Shown: piece after piece, positions 1-8,186 of the stretch
How the letters are laid out: each line of letters opens with the position of its first letter
Numbering within the stretch: the stretch's first letter is position 1
Source of the DNA: Acidobacteriota bacterium
Lineage (GTDB): Bacteria > Acidobacteriota > Terriglobia > Terriglobales > Acidobacteriaceae
Assembly (NCBI GenBank): GCA_018268895.1
Contig: JAFDVP010000009.1
Location: forward strand, 1 to 64,000
Reading direction: 5' to 3'
DNA: 64,000 nt
Notes under the pieces: model-generated
What the model was told of the DNA's origin: nothing
The model's database searches: none
Seen by the model: only the letters and a program-made list of their open reading frames with translations
Position numbers and translations under genes: made by a program

Positions 1-501
<501 letters not shown>

Positions 502-651
502 CATAGAATTTACTCTGCGCAGAAGAATATTCGCGCTAGAGACATTCAATACAAGCTTTGTAGTTATAAAGACTACGTAATACGCAAATTTGGTAAATGT
601 CTGCTCAATCTATTCAGTTGTGGAGTATCGCGCGAGCGAAATTCTCAAGTT

Positions 652-769
<118 letters not shown>

Positions 770-777
770 TTATTTTG

Positions 778-806
778 AAAAGCCCCATCCTTGGATGGGG
801 CTTTTC
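778..806 (+). terminator. rRNA operon terminator
   Basis: A perfect self-complementary stem (AGCCCCATCC / GGATGGGGCT, 781-802) with an A-run before and a T-rich run after, starting 9 nt past the 5S gene. Classic intrinsic terminator. Confidence 0.92.
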
Positions 807-880
807 TGCGTTTTAGTGAAGCGTCCGGGGGGACAGCTAGAAAGTTTTCCCTTGAGGTGTAGTTCATGTCCGAGAAGGTG

Positions 881-968
881 TGTCGCGCCTTCAGCGCTCT
901 GGTTGATCGTCGGCCTGTAAACCTGGGCCTTCGACCCAGGCTGGTATGTTGGCGGGCCTTCGGCCCTG
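881..968 (+). repeat. Family C palindromic repeat (copy C1)
   Basis: Two GC-rich hairpins in tandem, CCTGGGCCTTCGACCCAGG and GGGCCTTCGGCCC, joined by the family C linker CTGGTATG. It occupies most of the gap between the rRNA terminator and the haloperoxidase gene. Confidence 0.7.
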
Positions 969-1001
969 AAAGCGAGAACTACACCCTATAAGGGAAATAC
1001 T

Positions 1002-2303
1002 CTAGTCGAATTCAGGATTGAGTCTCGGTAGCAATGCTGTGGACAAGACTGTTAGCGCCACTTCCCGGCCTAATCGCTTTCCTGCAACATGGTCGAAGCG
1101 GAAATGTTGTCCAGCATAGATTCTGCTCAGTCCAGCCTCCTCAGCCGCCTCTGAAAAGCCGGTAAAGTGGCGCGTTACTCCCGGTAGCGATTCCGACGTG
1201 ACATCGAAGTCCATGCGGCGATGGAGGTATAGCTCCAGCACCTCGGTTGCGGCGGCGCTGATCGCGCTATGAGCGCCGGGGTACGATGGGTCGGGCACGG
1301 TTTTGGTTGTAAGTGGAAGCCAGGTCGGATTGGGATCCGTCTCAGGGTTGCCGTCGGTAGCCGCCATTTGAACGGCGGTGACAGGCCTCCAAAAGTCGTA
1401 GGTATACTTCGCCTCGAAGAAGGCGATGGTGGTGTCGGCGAGCGTGATATTCAGCAGGGCGAATAGATGAGCTGTTCGCTCCAGATCAAGGTGCTGTTGT
1501 AGAGCCGCGGTCTGCGCAATCTCATTCCAGAAGTCCTGAATGTTGCCATTCCAGAACTGCCCGATCTGCGTCTGCTCGGTCGTCCGCGTTGTGCTGTCCA
1601 CAAACCCGCGGTCTTTGACCTCGTCGAACGAGCGCGTGTACTCATTGCTGTTTAGTTGCGGTGGCGGAAGCGGACGAAACTCGTTGGCGCGCGCGATGGC
1701 GAACGGAGTGACCTGGGGCCACTGAATGAAATCCGCCGGCGCATGATTTGGCGGTGTCAATTGGTACTGTCCCGGCCCCTGCTTTGGAACAAATGGAGGA
1801 AGCATCAGCTGCGATCCGTCCTTGCTCCGCGATGCCAGCGTCGCTGCAGCAACGGCCTTACCGACCTCGATGCCTTCGTTCTTGTCCTGCCCGTAGGAGA
1901 TTTGGTCGAGGTCCTGTCGAAGCTCGGAGTCGAGCGTCGCTGCAAACGAAGGGTAGAGCGAGACCAGCACATCGTGAGCGGCCTGCTCTGCCGCGGCAGC
2001 AATCGAAGCCCTTCGCGAGGCATGAGGCAGTCGAACGGCATACGGCCTGAAGTCCCTGTCGATACTGTTGACGGCATCGAAGATGGCAATGTGCAGAATG
2101 GCGAAGTTGCGCGTTGAGTGGATTGTGGCCGGCTGCGCTCCCGGCGTCCTGACGATCTTCAGTAGTGTCCTGTTCCATTCGATGACTGGATTGACGGGCT
2201 GTGTGGATGAGAGCGCATCTGCCGCCACAACCTGGGGAAAGGCGGGGACGGAGATACAGAGACCGGCGCACAGAAGCGCGAAGCCTAACGATCGTTTTGT
2301 CAT
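1002..2303 (-). CDS. Vanadium-dependent haloperoxidase-family protein (PAP2 superfamily), secreted
   Basis: The 433-residue protein starts with a signal peptide (about residues 1-28) and has an all-helical PAP2/haloperoxidase fold signature. The vanadate or phosphate pocket motifs are in order near the C-terminus: FWRPVTA, PSYPGAHS and SRIYAGQHFRFDH, matching the family pattern RP...GxH(S)...SRxxxGxHxxxD. Family members oxidise halides with peroxide or act as acid phosphatases; sequence alone does not separate these. A GAGG ribosome site precedes the ATG by about 8 nt. It stands alone, reading towards the rRNA operon. Confidence 0.85.
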   Translation of the reverse strand: MTKRSLGFALLCAGLCISVPAFPQVVAADALSSTQPVNPVIEWNRTLLKIVRTPGAQPATIHSTRNFAILHIAIFDAVNSIDRDFRPYAVRLPHASRRASIAAAAEQAAHDVLVSLYPSFAATLDSELRQDLDQISYGQDKNEGIEVGKAVAAATLASRSKDGSQLMLPPFVPKQGPGQYQLTPPNHAPADFIQWPQVTPFAIARANEFRPLPPPQLNSNEYTRSFDEVKDRGFVDSTTRTTEQTQIGQFWNGNIQDFWNEIAQTAALQQHLDLERTAHLFALLNITLADTTIAFFEAKYTYDFWRPVTAVQMAATDGNPETDPNPTWLPLTTKTVPDPSYPGAHSAISAAATEVLELYLHRRMDFDVTSESLPGVTRHFTGFSEAAEEAGLSRIYAGQHFRFDHVAGKRLGREVALTVLSTALLPRLNPEFD

Positions 2304-2372
2304 GGGGATACCTCGCTGTTGGATTCAGTGAGAAAGCCAGAGCGGGCCAGATATTGGTTGCAGTGGCAGAAT

Positions 2373-2403
2373 CATTCCCACTACCAGTGGGTAACTGGGA
2401 ATG
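2373..2403 (-). promoter_or_regulatory. Nested alternative hairpins upstream of the haloperoxidase gene
   Basis: Two inverted repeats overlap and cannot form together: CCCACT/AGTGGG (2377-2391) and CATTCCCA/TGGGAATG (2373-2403). They lie about 70 nt before the start of the haloperoxidase gene. The arrangement resembles an operator or a leader switch, but function is a guess. The rest of 2304-2560 holds no gene I can support. Confidence 0.3.
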
Positions 2404-2567
2404 GTCGGGTTTATTCCGAAGAATCTCAAGTACTCGTCTTTATCTCTCTATCGTTGGCGATACACCACCCCTGCCAGGTCATCCAGAATGATCCTGGGCG
2501 CACAGCCCTCTGGGCATGAAGGTATCCGTAGCAACTCTATGCAGTGAAGTGAGAAAATTCCTGCAAG

Positions 2568-2597
2568 CCCCGCATCTCAAAGCGGGATGTGGGCACC
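2568..2597 (+). repeat. Family A hairpin repeat (degenerate copy)
   Basis: CCCGCATCTC followed by GGGATGTGGGCACC, preceded by CTGCAAG. It resembles the cleaner copy at 36221, but the stem has decayed. Confidence 0.5.
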
Positions 2598-2615
2598 TGG
2601 CAACGATTCGGACGC

Positions 2616-2677
2616 GGTTCGCGCTTTCGCGCGAATGATCCCACATCTAGCGAAACGCCGCCAGATATGGGGCACCC
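2616..2677 (+). repeat. Family A two-hairpin repeat (copy A1)
   Basis: First hairpin TTCGCGCTTTCGCGCGAA, then a second hairpin closing with CCAGATATGGGGCACCC. The left arm of the second hairpin has mismatches. It overlaps the run-on 3' end of the frameshifted membrane protein gene. Confidence 0.7.
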
Positions 2678-3179
2678 AAATGTGGTAGATCTGTCAGATG
2701 TGGGCCACCCGTCCTGGGATAGTGCTGGCCACTAGAATGTGCCATTGTCCGAGAATGCAGCTTGCACCTGAGGTTGAAGTAGATGCACACGACTGCGGCA
2801 TACGATAACGTCCAAAGCCAAAACGCTGTCCCGAACAAATTTCCTGAGACATACGAGTTGAACGCCATGGTCAGACACAGGCCCATTATTCGGCGTCCAA
2901 GTGGGATTCCTGTCGCGAGCAGGAGTGCCCATCGTGCCCAGCTTTTGAGCTGCCATAAGCCGAACCAATTGCGACAGAAGCACTTGCGACAAAAACCGAA
3001 AAGAAGGCGGTTACTGCCCCCTTATATGTATGAATGTCTGGAATCAATCGTTGAAGGGTTTCGACGTCACCTGGCCATATCGCGGGCCGAGCCATTTGAG
3101 TCGCCAGAATTAACACGTTGTAGACCGCATTCAAGAGAAGGAGAACAGTTAGAACTGTAACGCCTGCGGGTCTCTTCAT
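2647..3179 (-). pseudogene. Frameshifted four-helix membrane protein
   Basis: Two reading frames join into one protein if a single T is restored in the GGTTCGG run at about 2963. The first half (ATG at 3179, AGGG ribosome site) begins MKRPAGVTVLTVLLLLNAVY and reaches ...ASVAIG; the second frame resumes LWQLKSWARWALLLATG and continues to 2647. The joined protein would have about four membrane helices. The last 30 or so residues run into family A repeat DNA, so the original stop may also be lost. No function recognised. It could be a real pseudogene or a sequencing error in a short homopolymer. Confidence 0.65.
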
Positions 3180-3274
3180 AACGCCCTCAAGATACTCCGA
3201 GCCAATACCGAGCCAAGAAAATAGCGAGCAGCCAATCGTTCTAGGAATAAGCCAAAATGACACAGGATGCGCGC

Positions 3275-5485
3275 CTAATCCGAATCTCTCGATAGCCTGG
3301 TCTCTCTGTGCGCGAGGTAGGCTTCCATCTCATCTGCGCGCATTGGCTTGCCGAATAGAAATCCCTGAGCGACCTCACATCCTAATCGTTCCAGTAGCCG
3401 CGCCTGTTTTTCCGTCTCGACGCCCTCGGAGACGACGGTGATTCCCAGGCTGTGGCCGATGGAGATGACGGCGGTGGCCACGGCCTGCGCGTTGGGGTCT
3501 TCCTCGATGTTGCGGACGAAGCTGTCGTCGAGCTTCAGCTCTTTGACCGGCAGCCGCGCCAGCCGCGACAGGCTGGAGAAGCCGGTGCCGAAGTCGTCGA
3601 TCGAGAGCGCGACGCCGATGTCGTGCAGCGCCATGGCGGTGGCGAGGCTCTCCTGGTTCTGGCCCACCATGACGCCCTCGGTGATCTCAATCGTCAGGCA
3701 GCTTGCAGAGAGATGGAACTCCGCAAGAATACCCGCGATGAAGGCCGTCAGGCTGCGGTTGAGAAAGTGCAGCGGAGACAGGTTGACGGAGACATTGGGA
3801 ACAGCAACTCCTTCCCTGCGCCAGGCGGCCATCTGGCGGCAGGCTTCGCGCAGGCTCCAGTAGCCGATGGCTTCGATCTGGCCGATCTCTTCGGCAAGCG
3901 GGATGAACTTGCCGGGCGCGATCTCTCCCAGCAGCGCATCGTTCCAGCGGCTGAGCGCTTCGACGCCAGTCAGCTCCAGGGTTTTGAGCTGCACCTTCGG
4001 CTGATAGACGAGGTGGATCGATTCGCTGGCGAACGCCGAACGCAGCGCATTGCCAAGGATGAGACGGTCCTTCGCAATCTGGTTCTGCTCCGGGTTGTAG
4101 AAGTAGTAGCAGGCGCGGCCAGCGGACTTTGCCTGCTGCATCGCGGAGACGGCCTGCTCTGCGAAGATTCCCGGCGCCATCTGGTCCTGTGCAATGCTGA
4201 TGCCAATGCTGGCTGAGGTTGAGAGTGAGAGGCCTGAGACGTTGATGGGCGCTCGAAGAGCATCGAGAATCCTGTCGGCCATCGCCGAGGCGCGCGACAC
4301 GTTGCAGTTGGGCAGCACAATCATAAAGACATCGCCTTCGGTCCTGCTCACAATGCCGTGCGGGTGCGTAAGCTTCTGCAGGCGATATGCCGCCTCGATG
4401 AGAATGCGATCGCCAACGGAGTGGCCCAGCGTGTCGTTGATGTCCTTGAAGTGGTCGAGGTCGAGCGCGAAGAAGGCGGTCTCGTTGCCCTGTTCGACGG
4501 GAAGAAGGTCGCTGGCCTTGTCGTAGAGCGACTGCCGGTTGGGCAGGCCGGTCAGGGTATCGAAGTGCGAGAGCTGCGCGATCTTCTGCCGCGCGTCGTC
4601 GGTCTCGATCGCCAGCATACTGAGATGAAGACACGCCGAGACCAGCTCCATCTCAAAGGCGCTGGGGCCGCGCTTTTCCTTGTAGTAGAAGGCGAAGGTT
4701 CCGGCCACACGGCCGTCGCGCATCTTGATGGGCGACGACCAGCAGGCCTGAAAGCCCAGAAGCAGCGCCTGAGACCTGAAGTCGTCCCAAAGAGGGTCCG
4801 TGCCGATGTCGGTCACGATGACCGTCTTGCCCAGGTATGCTGCGGTGCCGCATGATCCGGCGCGCGCACCGATACGCCGGCCGCCGAGCGACGCTGAGTA
4901 GGCTTGAGGTAAACTCGGGCCGGCGAGCGGGTGAAGGCGTCCTTCATCGTCGACCAGCAACATGGACGAATACACCCCGGGCGAGATGGCTTCGACGCGG
5001 CGGCAGATCAGGTCGGCAACTCCTGCGAGCGGCAGACCGCTGGCCACGGCTTCGAGAACGACACGTTGCAGGTTTTGAATCTGCTTGGTCTCGGTGATGT
5101 CGACGAGGACGATGACGAGGTTCGTTGCCTGGCCGTCCTTGTCCCTGATGGGACTTACGCTGGCCGAGACCCAGATCTCGCGCCCCGATTTGCTGTACAG
5201 CAGCGTATCGCCATGGACGACCTGATTGTGCCAGGCGCCCTGTCGCAGGCGCTCGAAGGTAGCGGTGTCTGTGTCGGGCCCGGGAAGAAACTCGGAGGGG
5301 CGCTTGCCTGTAACCTCATCGCGCGTGTAACCGAAGAGATCGGTGAAGGCGTGATTCGCATAGATGATGCGCCGGTCTTCATCGAGGATCAGGATGGCGC
5401 GATTGGTCGCGTCGACGGCGAGCCCCAGAAGTCGAAGCTCCTCCGTTGGCTGCCCCTTCTCTCCAGCGTTGAAAGGAAAATCCAT
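3275..5485 (-). CDS. PAS-GAF-GGDEF-EAL protein; probable c-di-GMP phosphodiesterase with degenerate GGDEF
   Basis: 736 residues. A PAS domain (about 20-135) and a GAF domain (about 145-295) are followed by a GGDEF-type domain (about 300-465) and an EAL domain (about 480-725). The GGDEF active-site loop reads RTEGDVF near residue 381, so cyclase activity is unlikely. The EAL domain keeps its catalytic set: EALSRW, NLSPLHF, EITEG, DDFGTGFSSL, LKLD and EGVET. Expected role is cytoplasmic, sensor-controlled hydrolysis of cyclic di-GMP, with the inactive GGDEF perhaps acting as a GTP sensor as in other family members. No transmembrane segment is seen. It is a single-gene unit. Confidence 0.9.
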   Translation of the reverse strand: MDFPFNAGEKGQPTEELRLLGLAVDATNRAILILDEDRRIIYANHAFTDLFGYTRDEVTGKRPSEFLPGPDTDTATFERLRQGAWHNQVVHGDTLLYSKSGREIWVSASVSPIRDKDGQATNLVIVLVDITETKQIQNLQRVVLEAVASGLPLAGVADLICRRVEAISPGVYSSMLLVDDEGRLHPLAGPSLPQAYSASLGGRRIGARAGSCGTAAYLGKTVIVTDIGTDPLWDDFRSQALLLGFQACWSSPIKMRDGRVAGTFAFYYKEKRGPSAFEMELVSACLHLSMLAIETDDARQKIAQLSHFDTLTGLPNRQSLYDKASDLLPVEQGNETAFFALDLDHFKDINDTLGHSVGDRILIEAAYRLQKLTHPHGIVSRTEGDVFMIVLPNCNVSRASAMADRILDALRAPINVSGLSLSTSASIGISIAQDQMAPGIFAEQAVSAMQQAKSAGRACYYFYNPEQNQIAKDRLILGNALRSAFASESIHLVYQPKVQLKTLELTGVEALSRWNDALLGEIAPGKFIPLAEEIGQIEAIGYWSLREACRQMAAWRREGVAVPNVSVNLSPLHFLNRSLTAFIAGILAEFHLSASCLTIEITEGVMVGQNQESLATAMALHDIGVALSIDDFGTGFSSLSRLARLPVKELKLDDSFVRNIEEDPNAQAVATAVISIGHSLGITVVSEGVETEKQARLLERLGCEVAQGFLFGKPMRADEMEAYLAHRETRLSRDSD

Positions 5486-5762
5486 ATCGTTTACCCATGG
5501 GCACTGCCGTACTTAAAGGAAACGGCAGCGTTGCTGCTCTGCAATTGGAAGGGGGCACCGGAATCTTCTACTGAGGTATTGATATATGTGTCAGGGCCGG
5601 GAGGAAAGAAAAATCGTGCAACGCGGCGAGATTCTCCTCTTATGAGATGAAGATGGCCTGATGGGGTTGCAGGAGACGGTCTCATTCCATGCGGTTAAAA
5701 GGCAGCTTGGGAAAATGTTCTTTTTGTGACGAATGCCGCAGCCCGTCAGCAGGGTGTACGTC

Positions 5763-7094
5763 TCAGTTGCCGATAACCTGATGCGATTTCAGGTCGATGG
5801 TCACCATATCCACGCGCGACTGCGGAACGGACTGGCCCACCTGATGGAAGCCGATTATAAGGCTGGATGGATCGACGGTAATCCGCAGGTAGCCGTAGTT
5901 CGTGTCGTCGTAGTGTTTCAGGATGAGCTGTTTGGTTTTGACGGCAGCAGTTTTTGACTCCATATAGGTGACGTCCGTACCGAAGTTCGGCTCCTGCGCA
6001 GGCGCGCCACGGCGGCCCTTCACCATGGTGTTGACATTGTGTCCGGCATCACCGCATACGATGAAGGGCACTTCGATGTCCTTTCCGCCAAAGGTAATGA
6101 TTCGCGAGTAGCGCTGATAGTTGTGCGCGTGGCCAGAGAGGACCGCGTGCGGATAGACGCCTGCCTGCGCGCAGAGGGTGTCGATCTGCGCCAGCATGTT
6201 CGGGCTGCCGCTGTGGTTGCCGCCCGTTCCCGGTGTCTTCGGTGGAGGCGAATAGCTGAAAGGAGGATGGTGCATTGCAAGCAGCACCGCGCCCGCATAC
6301 TTCTCCTTCTTGATGCGCGCCAGTTGCGCCGCAAGAAAATCCAGTTGCACGTCGGGAACGCCGGGCCACTTTCCTTTCTCGCTGGAGATGACGCCGGGAT
6401 CTTCCAGCGCATTGCTGAACAGGCCGATGATGCGGACGAAGGGCGCATCGAGCGTGAAGTACACTCCCGGCTGCGTCATCGCCGTGCGATGCAGCGACGC
6501 GGCCTCGGGTGTGATGGTCGGCGCCGTGGCGCAGAAGTTCCGCGTAAAGGTGTCGAGCGGCGTGCTTCCCGCCGGTGTGTTCGGAATCACGAATGAGTCG
6601 TGATTGCCCGGTATGGCAAAGATCGGTCCGGGGTAGCTGCGGTACGGGTCGTAGAACTGGTCGTAGTAGTACTTCGACTCGCCGAAGTCGTAGACAACAT
6701 CGCCGAGGTGGAAGAAGAACATGGCGCGATTGGCGGCGTCTGCAGTGCGGCAGTCCTGCGTAACCTGGTCGGCGACGTTTCTTTCGTTGCCGTACTTGCC
6801 CTCGTTCGAAGCGCCGGTGTCGCCAGCCGCGTGAAAGACGAGCTTCTTTGCGGCCTTGATGCTGGAGACGATCTCCGGGCCATGCGGGCCGTAGGCCTCC
6901 TGCAACGTGAACAGCGCGTCCGGCGCCACGCGCGAGCTCTCGAAGCCGACGGTGTCTTTCTTCAGCAGGTTCTGGATTGCCTTGTACTGCTGCGTGTCCG
7001 ACGGATGCTTGACCTTGAAGCGCGTTGGGTCGGGGGTGATGTTGCCTTCGTTGAAGACTGGCTGGGGGAGTGTGGTGGAAAGATCTCTGGGCAC
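5763..7094 (-). CDS. Metallophosphoesterase (calcineurin-like, purple acid phosphatase type)
   Basis: About 443 residues from a GTG at 7094, preceded by GAGG at good spacing; an upstream TTG at 7208 would add 38 residues with no signal-peptide character, so the GTG is preferred. The binuclear-metal motifs are in order: AAGDTG, LGDVVYDFGE, IPGNHDSF, LAMHHPPFSY and SGHAHNYQRYSR. The GHxHNYQR form is typical of purple acid phosphatases. Substrate unknown; likely a phosphomonoesterase or diesterase. No secretion signal is evident from the GTG start. Confidence 0.87.
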   Translation of the reverse strand: MPRDLSTTLPQPVFNEGNITPDPTRFKVKHPSDTQQYKAIQNLLKKDTVGFESSRVAPDALFTLQEAYGPHGPEIVSSIKAAKKLVFHAAGDTGASNEGKYGNERNVADQVTQDCRTADAANRAMFFFHLGDVVYDFGESKYYYDQFYDPYRSYPGPIFAIPGNHDSFVIPNTPAGSTPLDTFTRNFCATAPTITPEAASLHRTAMTQPGVYFTLDAPFVRIIGLFSNALEDPGVISSEKGKWPGVPDVQLDFLAAQLARIKKEKYAGAVLLAMHHPPFSYSPPPKTPGTGGNHSGSPNMLAQIDTLCAQAGVYPHAVLSGHAHNYQRYSRIITFGGKDIEVPFIVCGDAGHNVNTMVKGRRGAPAQEPNFGTDVTYMESKTAAVKTKQLILKHYDDTNYGYLRITVDPSSLIIGFHQVGQSVPQSRVDMVTIDLKSHQVIGN

Positions 7095-7242
7095 GTCAAA
7101 CCTCTTCGCTGGAGCAGATTGAGAGACGGGGCCGGAAGTGTAGGCAAATGTATCACGTCTGCTACGCCCGCGCACTACCTGCGCGAGAGCGGTAGTGCCG
7201 TGGGTCAATTTGGTTGTTGACGCCCGGCAACGAATGGGCGCG

Positions 7243-7623
7243 CTATTTCAGCGTCTCCCAACTGCGCAGCGTGTGCTCGTAGAGCGCCATATTGACGCGC
7301 CTGCCGCGAAATTTGACGCCCTCCATCTCCAGCAGCAGGCGCTGTTCGCCTGCTGCTTCGCCGCGCAGTTTGATCTCACCGCCTGCGCCGACAATGCGCT
7401 GCCAGGGCAGCCCTTGCAGCGGAGCGTTGCGCAGCAGCTTCGCCACGGCGCGATGGTACAGCGGATAACCCGCCGCCGCTGCAACCTTGCCGTAGGTTGT
7501 CACTTTGCCGCGCGGCACAGAGCGGATGATGCGGCGGAACGCATCGTCGCGCTGCTCGTCTTTGCGAAGGGCGTCTTTGAGGATGCGGCGCTTGAGGTCC
7601 TGCGAGACAGGCGGGCGTGGCAT
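7243..7623 (-). CDS. Alkyltransferase-like protein (ATL, MGMT DNA-binding family)
   Basis: 126 residues from the ATG at 7623 (a longer frame reaches 7800 but would cover the divergent exbD start). It has the MGMT winged-helix core, with RGKVTTYGKVAAAAG and the Arg-finger region. The catalytic PCHR cysteine motif is replaced by PWQR. Proteins with Trp at this place bind O6-alkylguanine and pass it to nucleotide excision repair rather than removing the alkyl group. It is divergent from exbD, with 76 bp between the two starts. Confidence 0.87.
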   Translation of the reverse strand: MPRPPVSQDLKRRILKDALRKDEQRDDAFRRIIRSVPRGKVTTYGKVAAAAGYPLYHRAVAKLLRNAPLQGLPWQRIVGAGGEIKLRGEAAGEQRLLLEMEGVKFRGRRVNMALYEHTLRSWETLK

Positions 7624-7699
7624 GAAGAGAACTGTATCAGGAACACAGGTTGGAACTTTCACGCGCATGCTGGTGTCAAAGTGAATCAGGAGGCACGAC

Positions 7700-8134
7700 A
7701 TGAGCATGTCATCCGGTGGCAGCCGAGGTTTGAGTGCGGAGATCAACGTCACTCCGCTGATCGATGTACTTCTGGTGTTGTTGATCATCTTCATGGTCAT
7801 ACAGCCTGCATTGGTTCAGGGATTGGATGCGTTGGTGCCGCAGCCTCCGAAGAACGAGCGAGTGGAGGCAACTCCTCAGCCTGTTGTGGTTCAGGTTGTC
7901 GCGGGCGGCAGCAACGGTGCAACGTACAAGATCAACGGGGTCGCCTTCGATAAAGCAGCGATTGAGCCGAAGCTGACGGAGATCTTCGCAGTCAGAAGCA
8001 GTAAGGTCATGTTCGTCAAAGGCGACGCCGGCCTGGACTTCTCAGCGGTTGCGGAGGTGATCGACGATGGTCATCGGGCAGGAGTCGATAATATCGGCAT
8101 CGTGACTGCGCGCTCGAGTGCTGCGCTCCGTTGA
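7700..8134 (+). CDS. exbD: ExbD/TolR family biopolymer transport protein
   Basis: 144 residues with a short cytoplasmic N-terminus, one membrane helix (about 20-40) and a periplasmic domain. The family motif INVTPLIDVLLVLLIIFMV carries the proton-path aspartate. ExbD works with ExbB and TonB to energise outer-membrane receptors, or with TolQ. No exbB, tolQ or tonB is nearby, so it is an orphan subunit. A perfect AGGAGG (7688-7693) sits 6 nt before the ATG. It ends convergently with the gamma-glutamyltransferase gene. Confidence 0.92.
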   Translation: MSMSSGGSRGLSAEINVTPLIDVLLVLLIIFMVIQPALVQGLDALVPQPPKNERVEATPQPVVVQVVAGGSNGATYKINGVAFDKAAIEPKLTEIFAVRSSKVMFVKGDAGLDFSAVAEVIDDGHRAGVDNIGIVTARSSAALR

Positions 8135-8186
8135 TTGGAGATGAATCCCTCGACAGATTGGGCACCGGTTTTGTGCGTCGTCACAT

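Noticed and set aside
2886..3263. The 125-codon frame as an independent gene starting at 3263
   Set aside because: The start is a weak GTG; a proper ATG with ribosome site is at 3179, and the sequence after residue 70 is better explained by a frameshift.
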